Of a stretch of DNA of 64,000 bases, positions 51,121-60,496 are shown piece after piece. Location of the stretch: positions 1 through 64,000 of the forward strand of contig CAVZBZ010000015.1 in NCBI GenBank assembly GCA_963773665.1. Reading direction: 5' to 3'. Numbering within the stretch: position 1 is the stretch's first letter; each line of letters begins with the position of its first letter. A program made the translations under genes and the position numbers. The notes beneath the pieces are model-generated. The model was not told the DNA's origin, did no database searches, and saw only the letters and a list, made by a program, of their open reading frames with translations. This DNA comes from DATJLY01 sp963773665. GTDB taxonomy: Bacteria; Pseudomonadota; Alphaproteobacteria; ATCC43930; CGMCC-115725.

Positions 51121-51939
51121 ATGAACATGGGAATGACGCGAATGCCGGCGGTTTTTCTGGGCCACGGAACGCCGCTCAATGCGCTTGCGGACAACCGTTG
51201 GACCCAGGCCTGGGAACGGCTCGGCCGCGAGATCGGGCGCCCGCGCGCGATCCTGGTGATTTCCGCGCATTGGTGCACGCACGGTATCGGCGTAACCGCG
51301 ATGGACGCGCCGCCGACGATCCACGATTTCGGCGGCTTTCCGCAGGCGCTGTTCGACATGCGCTATCCGGCGCCGGGCGATCCGGCTCTTGCCCGGCGCG
51401 TCCGCGAGCTGCTGGCGCCATTGCCCGTGGTGCTTGACGAGCAATCGTGGGGATTGGACCACGGCACCTGGTCCGTCCTGTGCAAGGCCTATCCGGCGGC
51501 CGATGTGCCCGTCGTCCAGCTCAGCATCGACGCCATGCAGCCGCCGCGCTTTCACTTCGAACTCGGCGCCCGGCTCGAGGCCCTGCGCGGCGAGGGCGTG
51601 CTGATCCTCGGCACGGGGAACGTCGTCCACAATCTCCAGGCGTTCCGCCGCGCCGACGAGAATTTTGCCTATGACTGGGCGCAGCGCTTCAACGACTACA
51701 TCCGCGACCGGCTCCTGGCGCACGACTTCGACGCAATCGTCGGCTACCAAGCCGCCGGCAAAGACGCGGCGCTGTCCGTTCCGACGCCGGATCACTACTA
51801 TCCGCTGCTCTATATCGCCGGCGCCGCCGGTCAGGACCGGGCCACGATCGAAATCGACGGCGTCTGCCAGGCGTCGATGAGCATGCTCAGCGTCTCGTTC
51901 GGGGCAAAGCCGACCGCCAAATCGGTAGGCACGGCCTGA
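51121..51939 (+). CDS. LigB-type extradiol dioxygenase (DODA/YgiD-like)
   Basis: A 272-residue class III extradiol dioxygenase related to 4,5-DOPA dioxygenase. Metal ligands lie in FLGHGTPLNAL, SAHWCTHG and LDHGTWSVL, and a further histidine is in PTPDHYYPLLY. Length and layout fit YgiD. AAGGAG precedes the ATG at 51121. It is followed 14 bp later by an amidohydrolase and faces the catabolic operon, so it may open a catechol ring of the same pathway. Confidence 0.88.
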   Translation: MNMGMTRMPAVFLGHGTPLNALADNRWTQAWERLGREIGRPRAILVISAHWCTHGIGVTAMDAPPTIHDFGGFPQALFDMRYPAPGDPALARRVRELLAPLPVVLDEQSWGLDHGTWSVLCKAYPAADVPVVQLSIDAMQPPRFHFELGARLEALRGEGVLILGTGNVVHNLQAFRRADENFAYDWAQRFNDYIRDRLLAHDFDAIVGYQAAGKDAALSVPTPDHYYPLLYIAGAAGQDRATIEIDGVCQASMSMLSVSFGAKPTAKSVGTA

Positions 51940-51953
51940 AGGTCGGCTCGGCC

Positions 51954-53417
51954 ATGGGCGATCTCCTGATCCGCGGCGCGCATCTGTTCGATCTCGGACG
52001 ATCCGGCACGGGCGATATTCGCATCCGCGACGGCGTCATCGCGGACATCGGCACTGCGCTCGACGCGGGCACGGCGCAGGTGATCGACGCGCGCGGCAAG
52101 ATCGCCATGCCCGGCCTCGTCAACGCCCATACGCATTCGAACCAGGCGCTCGAGAAGGGCCTCTGCGACCGCTACCCGCTCGATGCCTGGATGGTGCTTG
52201 CCTCCTATGGCGGCGCCAACGCCGAACTTGGTCCGCGCGATCTCTATGTTTCCGCGCTTGTCGGCGCGATCGAGATGATCCGCACCGGCACGTCGTCCGT
52301 CATCGACATGCCACGCATCGACCTTGCCCGATTCGAGGCGATGAGCGACGCGGTCATGCAGGCCTATGCCGATGTCGGCCTGCGCGCCGCCGTCGCGGCA
52401 AGCTATACCGATCTCAATTTCGCCGCCTCGCTGCCGCTCGCGCTCGTGCCCGGCATGAGCGACGCCTATCGCCCGCGCCGCGTCGCCGCAGTGGATGAAA
52501 TCGTCGCGCATCTCGAGCGCTTCATCGCGCGCTGGCGCGGCCGGCACCGGCGCCTCACGCCGATGATCGGGCCGTCGTCCCTGCCGCGCTGCTCGACCGA
52601 ATTGTTCGAAGCTTCGGTCGATCTCGCGCGGCGCGCGCAGGTTGGGCTGCAGACGCATCTCCTGTCCGGAAAAGCGCAAGTGATGATCGGCAGGGAGCGC
52701 TATGGCAACTCGACCGTGGCGTTTCTCGAGCGCATCGGCTGCCTCGAGCCCTGGGCCTCGTTCGCTCACGCAATCTGGCTCGACAATGCTGAGGTGAAGC
52801 TTCTCGGCGCCTCGCCCGCGGTGGCCGTGCACAACCCGGTAAGCAACATGAAGCTCGGCGCCGGCGTATCGCCCATTCCCGAACTGCGCAAGGCCGGCGG
52901 CCGCGTCGCGCTCGGCAGCGACGGGGCGAGCAGCCAGGACAGCCAGAATATGTTCGAGACGATGAAGGGCGCGGCGATCCTCCATCGCCTCACGCACGAG
53001 CAGGAGGATTGGATTCTGGCCGAGGATGCGCTCGGCATGTGCTGGGATGGCGGCGCCGCAGCCTTGCGGCAGAAGGTCGGCCGTCTTGAGGTCGGCTACG
53101 CGGCCGATCTCGTGCTGCTCTCGACGAAAAGCCTCTTTCTTGCACCGAAAGAGCAGCTCGCAGGCCAAATCATCCACAGCGAGCTTGGCGCCTCGGTCGA
53201 TACCGTCATGGTCGCGGGAGAGATCGTGCTCTCGGACGGGCGCATCCATGGGATCGACAAATCGGCGATCCATGCCGAGGCGCAGGAAATCGTTTCACGC
53301 CTCTATGCCGGCCTGCCGGAGCGCATGCGGAAATTCGAGGAGGTGCGGCCGCTCTTCCGCGAGCTCGAGCGGCGCGTGCATCGCACCGAGCTGCACTTCA
53401 CGCGCTTTTGCGGTTAG
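51954..53417 (+). CDS. amidohydrolase of the chlorohydrolase/deaminase (ATZ/TRZ) type
   Basis: A 487-residue metallo-amidohydrolase. N-terminal metal ligands are in NAHTHSNQALEKG, the second group in LQTHLL, FAHAIWLDN, and the aspartate in GSDGASSQDS. The family includes SAH/guanine deaminases and atrazine hydrolases. The first beta-barrel segment (DLLIRGAHLFD) and the C-terminal GYAADLVLLS are typical. It is coupled to the dioxygenase and might remove an amino or amide group from a heterocycle. Substrate unknown. Confidence 0.88.
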   Translation: MGDLLIRGAHLFDLGRSGTGDIRIRDGVIADIGTALDAGTAQVIDARGKIAMPGLVNAHTHSNQALEKGLCDRYPLDAWMVLASYGGANAELGPRDLYVSALVGAIEMIRTGTSSVIDMPRIDLARFEAMSDAVMQAYADVGLRAAVAASYTDLNFAASLPLALVPGMSDAYRPRRVAAVDEIVAHLERFIARWRGRHRRLTPMIGPSSLPRCSTELFEASVDLARRAQVGLQTHLLSGKAQVMIGRERYGNSTVAFLERIGCLEPWASFAHAIWLDNAEVKLLGASPAVAVHNPVSNMKLGAGVSPIPELRKAGGRVALGSDGASSQDSQNMFETMKGAAILHRLTHEQEDWILAEDALGMCWDGGAAALRQKVGRLEVGYAADLVLLSTKSLFLAPKEQLAGQIIHSELGASVDTVMVAGEIVLSDGRIHGIDKSAIHAEAQEIVSRLYAGLPERMRKFEEVRPLFRELERRVHRTELHFTRFCG

Positions 53418-53424
53418 CGGAACC

Positions 53425-55035
53425 CTACTCGGCAAGCGTGGCCAGGCGGGCCATTTGCCAGGCCCGGCCCGGGACCGAGGCGATGAGCGCCTTGGAATAG
53501 GGATGGCGCGGCGCGGTCAGAACTTCGGCCGCAGTGCCCTCTTCCACCACCACCCCGTTCTGCATGATCGCGACGCGGTCGCAGATCTGTGCCGCCACCC
53601 TCAGATCGTGCGTGATGAAGACGATCGAGAGGCCAAGCCGCTCGCGCAGGCGCGCGAGAAGCGCCAGGACCTGCGCCTGCACCGACACGTCGAGCGCCGA
53701 GACGGGCTCGTCCGCCACGAGGATTTCGGGCTCGAGCGCGATCGCGCGGGCAAGCGCGATGCGCTGGCGCTGCCCGCCCGAGAATTCGTGCGGATAGCGA
53801 TCGCTGGCGGCCGGATCGAGTCCGACCAGCGCGAAAAGCTCGCGCGCGCGCGCAAGGGCCACATGGGCCGGGACGCCATGCAGCCTCGGCCCCTGGGCCA
53901 CGAGATCGCCGACCCGGCGGCGCGGGTTGAGCGAGGTGAAGGGGTCCTGGAACACCATCTGGACCTGCGCCGCGCGCTTCCGCCATTCGCGGCGGGTGAG
54001 GCGGACGATGTCGCTTCCATTCACCTCGATCGCGCCGCGGTCAGGCGCGAGGAGACGCACGATGCAGCGCGCGAGGGTCGATTTGCCGGAGCCGCTTTCG
54101 CCGACGATGCCGAGCGTGCTGCCGCGCGGCAGCGATAAGCTGACCGCCGTGAGCGCCGCCGTCGTCCGGGCTCCGCGGCGATAGGTCTTGGAAATTTCCA
54201 CGATCGAGAGCGCGGTCTCTTTTCTCGCATTCTCCCGGGGCGGCGGCGGGCGGAGCGCGGGCACGGCCGCGATGAGGTCGCGCGTATAGGGATGCTCAGG
54301 CCGCCCGAGCAGCTTCTCCGCCGGCCCCTGTTCGACGATCGAGCCGTTGCGCATCACGGCGATGCGAGTGGCGATCTCGGCCACGACGCCGAAATCATGG
54401 GTAATGAACAGGACCGCCATCCGCGTCCGACGCTGGATGTCGCGAATGAGGGACAGTATCTGCGCCTGCGTCGTCACGTCGAGCGCGGTGGTGGGCTCAT
54501 CCGCGATGAGGACGCGCGGTTCGAGCGCCAGCGCCATAGCGATCATGGCGCGCTGGCGCTGCCCGCCCGAAAGCTCGTGCGGATAGGCGCGCGCGGCCAT
54601 GGACGGATCGGGCAGCCGCATCTGCTCGAGGAGATCGAGCACCCGCACGCGGATCGCCTGCCGCGAGAGAGATTTGTGGATGCGCAGCGTCTCGGCGATC
54701 TGGTCGCCGATGCGATGCAGCGGATTGAGCGCCGTCATCGGGTCCTGGAAGATCATGCCGATCTCGGCGCCGCGAATACGCCGCAAGGCCGAAAGCGGCA
54801 GGCGCATCAAATCCTGCCCGCCGAAGAGGATGCTTCCTCGTTCGACCGCAAGCGTAGGCGGCAGCAAGCGGAGGATGGCCGACGCGGTCACCGATTTGCC
54901 CGATCCGCTTTCACCGACAAGGCACAGGATCTCGTTGTCGTGTAGATCGAGCGTCACGTCCGCGACCGCGTGCGCGCGATCGGCGCCGCGCGGCAGCCGG
55001 ATCGTAAGACCCTGGATGCCGAGGAGCGCGCTCAA
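53425..55035 (-). CDS. second peptide-type ABC transporter, two fused ATPase domains
   Basis: A 536-residue protein with two ATPases. The first has GESGSGKSVTAS, LSGGQRQRAMIA and LIADEPTTALD; the second has GESGSGKSTLAR, FSGGQRQRIALA and LVADEPVSALD. The best start is TTG at 55035, which shares TTGA with the permease stop. An earlier frame is arginine-rich and non-coding. It is the last gene of permease, permease, ATPase. No binding protein lies in this set. Confidence 0.92.
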   Translation of the reverse strand: MSALLGIQGLTIRLPRGADRAHAVADVTLDLHDNEILCLVGESGSGKSVTASAILRLLPPTLAVERGSILFGGQDLMRLPLSALRRIRGAEIGMIFQDPMTALNPLHRIGDQIAETLRIHKSLSRQAIRVRVLDLLEQMRLPDPSMAARAYPHELSGGQRQRAMIAMALALEPRVLIADEPTTALDVTTQAQILSLIRDIQRRTRMAVLFITHDFGVVAEIATRIAVMRNGSIVEQGPAEKLLGRPEHPYTRDLIAAVPALRPPPPRENARKETALSIVEISKTYRRGARTTAALTAVSLSLPRGSTLGIVGESGSGKSTLARCIVRLLAPDRGAIEVNGSDIVRLTRREWRKRAAQVQMVFQDPFTSLNPRRRVGDLVAQGPRLHGVPAHVALARARELFALVGLDPAASDRYPHEFSGGQRQRIALARAIALEPEILVADEPVSALDVSVQAQVLALLARLRERLGLSIVFITHDLRVAAQICDRVAIMQNGVVVEEGTAAEVLTAPRHPYSKALIASVPGRAWQMARLATLAE

Positions 55036-55854
55036 CGCCTGAGCAGTCGCGGATTGAGCACGTCGTTCAGTCCCTGGCCGATCAGCGAGACCGAGAGGAC
55101 CATGACGAGAATGGCGAGCCCGGGGAGCGCGGCGACATACCAATCCGCACGCAGCACACGGCGCCCGTCGGCGATGAGATTACCCCACGACGCCACATTG
55201 GGGTCGGAAAGGCCAAGAAACGCCAGCGCGCTTTCGAGCAGCACCGACAGCGCCATGACGACGCTCGCATAGACGATGACGGGCGGCAGCGCGTTAGGCA
55301 GGATCTCGCAGAAAATGATGCGCCAATCGGGCATGCCGATGACGCGGCACGCCTCGACGAATTCGCGGTTGCGCAGCGTAAGGAACTCGGCGCGGCTGAG
55401 CCGTGCGGGCGCGGTCCACGACACGGCGCCGATCACGAGCGCCAAAGTGCCGATGCGCGAACCGAAGATCAACACGAGAACGAGCAGCAGCAGGAAGCTG
55501 GGAACGGTCTGAAACGCCTCCGTCACGCGCATGAGGAGCGTGTCGAACCCAGCGCCCATAAAATCCCGCGACCGCGCCGATTGCGATCCCCGTCACGATC
55601 GCGATTGCGGTCGCGGCGATGCCTACGAGAAGCAACGTCCGCGCGCCGTAGAAAAGCTGCGCCGCAACGTCGCGGCCCACGGAATCCGTGCCCAACGGGA
55701 ATTTGGGATTGGCGAACGGGATCTGCAGGGGCCGTCCCGCGAGCGCCAGAGGATCGCCGGGAAAGAACCAGCCCGCCGTCGCCGCCATCGCGAGCACGAT
55801 GAGCAGCAGCAGCACTCCGATGACGGCCGCGCGCGATGCAAGTATGCGCTTCAC
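55032..55854 (-). CDS. peptide-type ABC transporter permease (DppC-like), one frameshift near 55555
   Basis: The N-terminal part (from ATG 55854) has the first membrane segment and FPLGTDSVGRDV. Near 55555 one base is gained or lost. The rest, from FDTLLMRVTEAFQTVPSF through the EAA loop EFVEACRVIGMPDWRIIFCEILPNA to the stop at 55032, is in another frame. Corrected length is about 274 residues, normal for DppC. The break lies in a short GGG run, so an assembly error is likely. It is 9 bp downstream of the DppB-like gene. Confidence 0.82.
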
Positions 55855-55863
55855 GATGCGCGC

Positions 55864-56841
55864 CTAACCCGCGGAATCGATCCGAGGATCGAGCCGCGCG
55901 TAGAGCATGTCCACGATGAAATTTACGGCGATCACCAGAAGCGCCGACATGAAGACGATGCCCATCAGCATATTGAGATCGCGATGCACGACCGCTTCAT
56001 AGGCGAGGCTGCCGAGCCCCGGCAGCGAGAAGACGCTCTCGACCACGACGGATCCGCCGAGCATCGCGCCCGCCTGAAGCCCCATGATCGTCACCATCGG
56101 CAGAAGCGCGTTCCGGAGCGCGTGCCGCAGGAGCACCGCGGATTCGCGCAAGCCCTTGGCGCGGGCCGTGCGCACGAAATCGAGCGTCATCACCTCGAGC
56201 ATCGAGGCGCGCATGATGCGCAGATAGATCGCGAGATAGATGAGGGCCAAGGTGGTCGCGGGCAGGACAAGATGAACCGCCACGTCGAGCATATAGCGCC
56301 AGCCCGAATAGTCGGCGCCCAGGTCGTACAATCCGCCCGACGGCAGCCAATTGAGCCTTACGCTGAAGACGAGAATGCCCATGAGGCCAAACCAGAACGA
56401 AGGCGCCGCATAGAAGACGAGCCCGAGCGTCGAGATGAGCGTGTCGGGCCAGCGATTGACCCGCCGCGCCGCCAGGATGCCGATCGCCGTGCCCGCGGCG
56501 AAAGCAAAAGACAGCGCCGTCATCATCAAAAGAAGCGTCACCGGCAGCCGCGAAAAGATCACCCCGGCCACCGGCTGATCCAAGGCAACGGAGGTGCCGA
56601 GATCGAAGCGCACGAGATGCCAGAAATAGATCGCGAGGCGCGCCGCCACGCTTCCCTCGAGGCCGTAGGCGTGGCGCAGCCGCTCGGCGAGCGCCGTGTC
56701 GCCGCTGCCCATCTGGCCCATCAGCGCATCGACCGCGTCCCCCGGCGCCAACTGCAGAAGCAGAAAAAGGCCGAGCAGGATGATCGCGAGACACGGCAGG
56801 CTGGTCGCAAGACGCCGTCCGGCGAGCCGCAGCAGACGCAT
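55864..56841 (-). CDS. peptide-type ABC transporter permease (DppB-like)
   Basis: A 325-residue integral membrane permease. It starts MRLLRLAGRRLATSLPCLAIILLG, has the LAPGDAVDALMG region after the first helix, and the EAA loop DFVRTARAKGLRESAVLLRHALRNA. The ATG at 56841 is chosen because the sequence upstream is non-coding. First gene of the second peptide-type transporter; 234 bp separate it from the divergent SnoaL-like gene. Confidence 0.92.
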   Translation of the reverse strand: MRLLRLAGRRLATSLPCLAIILLGLFLLLQLAPGDAVDALMGQMGSGDTALAERLRHAYGLEGSVAARLAIYFWHLVRFDLGTSVALDQPVAGVIFSRLPVTLLLMMTALSFAFAAGTAIGILAARRVNRWPDTLISTLGLVFYAAPSFWFGLMGILVFSVRLNWLPSGGLYDLGADYSGWRYMLDVAVHLVLPATTLALIYLAIYLRIMRASMLEVMTLDFVRTARAKGLRESAVLLRHALRNALLPMVTIMGLQAGAMLGGSVVVESVFSLPGLGSLAYEAVVHRDLNMLMGIVFMSALLVIAVNFIVDMLYARLDPRIDSAG

Positions 56842-57075
56842 GCTAGGCGGCCTTTTCACGCGAAACCCCTGGTTCGGTCGTTCAATTATGCCTTGGTTTT
56901 GCGCACGATAAGGGCCGGTTGTCCAGTGGTCTTGTTCCGATATACACAATTGCTTGATGGGCGCGCCGCGCGCATCGACACTCTGCCCAAACGGCAAGCA
57001 TGATATGGTGCGCATTGAGGCAAGACCGATTGGTTTTCAACGCGCTAGCCTCGATTGATCCTGGCGGAGGAAGCG

Positions 57076-57480
57076 ATGTCACTCGAAGATAAGGACAACA
57101 TCCGCGAAATCCTGGCGAGATACTGCACCTATGGCGACAGCGGCCGCTCGAAAGAGCTTGCCAATCTGTTCACGGCAGACGGCGTCTGGGAGGGTCGCAT
57201 GGGGCGAGCCGACGGACGCGACGCGATCGAGGCGCTCATGGCGCGCATCAATCCGCCGCCGGGTCCCGGCCCGGTGCGTTGCCACATCGTCACCAACAGC
57301 GTCGTCACCGTCGAGGGCAACTCGGCGACGGTCACTTCGAGCTTCGTCATGATGCGCCAGGCCGAGCAGGGGCCGCAGATCGGCGCGGTGGGGCATTACG
57401 ACAACGTCTTCGTGAAGGAAGGACGCAACTGGCTCATCAAGACGCGCAAGGTGACGCCCGATATCATGCTCAAGGGATGA
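57076..57480 (+). CDS. SnoaL-like / ring-hydroxylating dioxygenase beta-like protein
   Basis: A 134-residue NTF2-fold protein. It begins LEDKDNIREILARYCTYGDSG, with helix-strand order and the cone-shaped fold motifs ELANLFTADGVWEG and VFVKEGRNWLIKTRKV. It is 22 bp upstream of a Rieske oxygenase alpha subunit and may serve as its small subunit, though it is shorter than most beta subunits. GGAGG lies seven bases before the ATG at 57076. Confidence 0.8.
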   Translation: MSLEDKDNIREILARYCTYGDSGRSKELANLFTADGVWEGRMGRADGRDAIEALMARINPPPGPGPVRCHIVTNSVVTVEGNSATVTSSFVMMRQAEQGPQIGAVGHYDNVFVKEGRNWLIKTRKVTPDIMLKG

Positions 57481-57502
57481 TGGGGCGGCAGGAGAGGAAT
57501 TC

Positions 57503-58684
57503 ATGAAGCGCTTTGTGCTCGACGACGCGTTCTTCCGGAGCCTCGACAGCTCGGCGCGCGACGTGAACGAGGCGGAGACGCTGCCGCCCGAGATCTACAT
57601 TTCCGAGGAATTCTTCGAGTTCGAGAAGGAAGCCCTCTTCAATCACGAATGGCTGTGCGTCGCGCGCGAGAGCTGGATCCCCAATCACGGCGACTTCTAC
57701 ACCTCGATCCACATCGGCGAGCCGATCGTCGTCGTGCGCGGCAAGGACGGCGCGATCAACGCGATGTCAACCGTCTGTCAGCATCGCGGCATGCTCGTCG
57801 CCGAGGGCCATGGGAACGCGCGGAACCTCATCTGCCCCTATCACCATTGGACCTATTCGCTCGAGGGCGACCTGGTCAGCGCGCCGGCCATGAACAAGGC
57901 ACGCGGATTCGACGTGAGTTGCGTCAAGCTGCCGCGCTTCAAGGTCGAGACCTGGAACGGATTCATCTTCGTCAATTTCGACCTCGACGCGCCACCGCTG
58001 AGCCCGCGGCTTACGGTTCTGACTGACGCGCTCGCCAATTTCCGGCTCGAGACCGCCGAGGGGCCGATCCCCGATCCGCCGACCAAGTTCCCATGGAACT
58101 GGAAGGTGATGATGGAGAACAACAACGACGGCTATCATGCCAACAAGCTCCATGCCGGGCCGCTCCATGACGTCGTGCCAAGCCATTTGAGCGTCTTTCC
58201 GGAGCTTCCGGCCGACACCGCCGGGTATTTCCGCTTTAACGGCACGCGGCACAAGGATGCGAGCTTCAATCCGCTGCACAAGTCCTTGATGCCGGTCTTT
58301 CCCGCTCTCACCGAGGAAGAACGGAGCCGGTTCCTCTTCGGCCAGGTGCCGCCGACGCTGTCGCTCGTGGTGCGGCCGGACCAGCTCACCTACATGATCC
58401 TGCACGCGGTTTCGGCAAGCGAGCTGATGATGACGCGGGGCTGGCTCGTCACGCCGGGCGCGCGGCAGGAGCCGCTGTTCGCGGAGCGCCTCAACATCGA
58501 CATGCAATCGACGCGCACGATCGTCGCGCAGGATCTTCATGTCGACGAGCTGATCCCGATCGGTCTCCGCTCGCGCTTTGCGCCGCGCGGCCGCTACTCC
58601 TGGCAGGAGGAATCGCAGCGCGAGCTCAACCGGTGGCTCGTGCAGCGCTACCAGAAGGCATGGCAGCGGATGAAGGGCGCCTGA
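57503..58684 (+). CDS. Rieske non-haem iron oxygenase alpha subunit
   Basis: A 393-residue ring-hydroxylating oxygenase. The Rieske ligands are CQHRGMLV and CPYHHWTYSLEG; the mononuclear iron site is NNNDGYHANKLH with a later aspartate. Length and order fit salicylate/anthranilate- or carnitine-type oxygenases. It follows the SnoaL-like gene and precedes a quinone reductase, which might serve in redox supply. The substrate is unknown. Confidence 0.92.
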   Translation: MKRFVLDDAFFRSLDSSARDVNEAETLPPEIYISEEFFEFEKEALFNHEWLCVARESWIPNHGDFYTSIHIGEPIVVVRGKDGAINAMSTVCQHRGMLVAEGHGNARNLICPYHHWTYSLEGDLVSAPAMNKARGFDVSCVKLPRFKVETWNGFIFVNFDLDAPPLSPRLTVLTDALANFRLETAEGPIPDPPTKFPWNWKVMMENNNDGYHANKLHAGPLHDVVPSHLSVFPELPADTAGYFRFNGTRHKDASFNPLHKSLMPVFPALTEEERSRFLFGQVPPTLSLVVRPDQLTYMILHAVSASELMMTRGWLVTPGARQEPLFAERLNIDMQSTRTIVAQDLHVDELIPIGLRSRFAPRGRYSWQEESQRELNRWLVQRYQKAWQRMKGA

Positions 58685-58713
58685 GAAAACGCCGGAAAGA
58701 AGGAGCAGGTCTT

Positions 58714-59709
58714 ATGGCCAAAACCGTCGTGGTGGCGCGCACCGGCGGGCCCGAGGTGATGACGTTCGTCGATGTCGATCCCGGCAAGCCGGGCCCGGGC
58801 GAGGTTCTGCTGCGGCAGACCGCGATCGGCGTCAATTTCGCCGACATCCATTATCGCCGCGGCACCGCACCGGCGCATGCGATGGCGAAGCTCGTCTTTC
58901 CCTTCACGCCTGGGCTCGAGGCGACCGGGATCATCGAGACGGTCGGACTTGGCGTCACGGGACTGCGGCCTGGCGACCGCGTTGCCTACGCAACCGCGAC
59001 GCTCACGACCGGCGCCTACACCGAGGCCCGGCTCTTCCCCGCCGAACGGATCATAAAACTGCCGCCGGGCGTCTCCGACGAAGATGTGGCGGCGCTCCTC
59101 TATCGCGGCATCACCGTGCACGGCATGATCCGCCAGTGCTATCGCGTGAAGCCGGGCAACGTCGTGCTGCTGCACGCCGCGGCGGGCGGAGTCGGCTCGG
59201 TTCTGGCCGGATGGGCGAAGCATCTTGGCGCGCGCGTCATCGGCACCGTCAGCGGTCCCGGCAAAGTGGAGCGCGCGCGGCAACAGGGGTGCGATGACGT
59301 GATCGTGACGGATCGCGAGGATTTCGTCGCGCGCGCCCGCGCGCTCACCGGCGGACACGGCGTCGATGTCGTCTATGACGGCGTCGGACGCGACACCTTC
59401 GTGAAATCGTTCGCGTGCATCCGGCGCTACGGGATGATGGTTTCGTTCGGCCACAGCTCCGGCATGATCGAGCCGTTCGATCCCATCCTGCTGCAGCACG
59501 AGGGCCTCTATCTCACGCGCTTCAGCGGCTCGACCTACAACGACGATACGGCGGAATATCAGATGCGCGCGAAGGAGGTTCTGGAAGCGATCGAGGCGGG
59601 GGTCATCCGGCGCGCGCAGCACGCCATTTATCCTCTCTCCGACATCGTCCGCGCCCATAGCGATCTCGAAAACCGACGCACCGTCGGCTCGCCCGTGCTA
59701 CGGCCTTGA
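58714..59709 (+). CDS. NADPH:quinone reductase-like MDR oxidoreductase
   Basis: A 331-residue medium-chain reductase without the zinc cysteines. The N-terminal GroES-like part has GVNFADIHYRRG. The nucleotide motif is LLHAAAGGVGSVLAGWAKHLGA. The family reduces quinones or enones with NADPH. The ATG at 58714 follows AAGAAGGAG. It is 29 bp after the Rieske gene and converges with the Liv operon. Confidence 0.9.
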   Translation: MAKTVVVARTGGPEVMTFVDVDPGKPGPGEVLLRQTAIGVNFADIHYRRGTAPAHAMAKLVFPFTPGLEATGIIETVGLGVTGLRPGDRVAYATATLTTGAYTEARLFPAERIIKLPPGVSDEDVAALLYRGITVHGMIRQCYRVKPGNVVLLHAAAGGVGSVLAGWAKHLGARVIGTVSGPGKVERARQQGCDDVIVTDREDFVARARALTGGHGVDVVYDGVGRDTFVKSFACIRRYGMMVSFGHSSGMIEPFDPILLQHEGLYLTRFSGSTYNDDTAEYQMRAKEVLEAIEAGVIRRAQHAIYPLSDIVRAHSDLENRRTVGSPVLRP

Positions 59710-59716
59710 CCGCCGC

Positions 59717-60496
59717 TCAGCGGGTGACGCCTGGTCCGAGATAGGCCTCGATCACGCGGGGGTCGCTGAGCACGTCGGCCGGCGGTCCATCCACCAGGTA
59801 GCGGCCATGATCGAGCACATAAAGGCGGTCCGCGAGATCGGACACCATCTGCATGTCATGTTCCACCCAGATCATGGGCAGGCCGAGCTCGTGCTTGATG
59901 CGCAGGATGTGATGCGCGAGATCCTCGCGCTCGTCGCGGTTCAATCCGGCCGAGGGCTCGTCGAGGAGCAGGATCTTGGGCTCCATCGCCAAGGCGCGCG
60001 CAAAGCCGACGATCTTCTGCACGCCATAGGGCAGCGTCGAGATCGGGCGAAAGCGATAACGCTCGAGCTCGGTGAAGGCGAGAATCCGCTCGACCGCCGC
60101 GCGCTCGGCGATTTCCTGGCGCCGGCAGGACGGCAGGAACAAGCCGCCCGAGACGACACCGCCGTGCATATGCGAATGCCGTCCGATGAGCAGGTTATCG
60201 AGCACGGTGAGCTGCGCGAAGAGCTCGCCGTGCTGGAACGTGCGCGCTATGCCCAGGGCCGCAAGCACATGCGGCTTCCGTCCGACGATATCCTCGCCGC
60301 GAAATCGGATCTCGCCGGCGCTTGCCGGATAGATGCCGCTGATGCAGTTGAGGATGCTGGTCTTGCCGGCGCCGTTGGGACCGATGAGGGCGAGAAGCTC
60401 GCGCCGCCACAGCGCCAGCGAGACGTCGGTGAGGACGGCGAGCCCGCCGAAATGAAGGCTGACGCGGTCGAGAACCAGCTCGGGCGCCTCAGACAT
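59717..60496 (-). CDS. livG: branched-chain-amino-acid-type ABC transporter ATPase (LivG)
   Basis: A 259-residue ATPase of the Liv/Urt family. Walker A is GPNGAGKTS and Walker B is ILLLDEPSAGLN; the signature is replaced by TLPYGVQKIV. GIARTFQHGELF is typical of LivG. It overlaps the end of livF by 8 bp. The ligand of the system is unknown; such transporters also import amides and aromatic acids. Confidence 0.93.
   Translation of the reverse strand: MSEAPELVLDRVSLHFGGLAVLTDVSLALWRRELLALIGPNGAGKTSILNCISGIYPASAGEIRFRGEDIVGRKPHVLAALGIARTFQHGELFAQLTVLDNLLIGRHSHMHGGVVSGGLFLPSCRRQEIAERAAVERILAFTELERYRFRPISTLPYGVQKIVGFARALAMEPKILLLDEPSAGLNRDEREDLAHHILRIKHELGLPMIWVEHDMQMVSDLADRLYVLDHGRYLVDGPPADVLSDPRVIEAYLGPGVTR

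Noticed and set aside
55531..57003. 490-residue plus-strand frame opposite the permease genes
   Set aside because: Antisense shadow of hydrophobic permease sequence, extremely rich in Arg, His and Glu.
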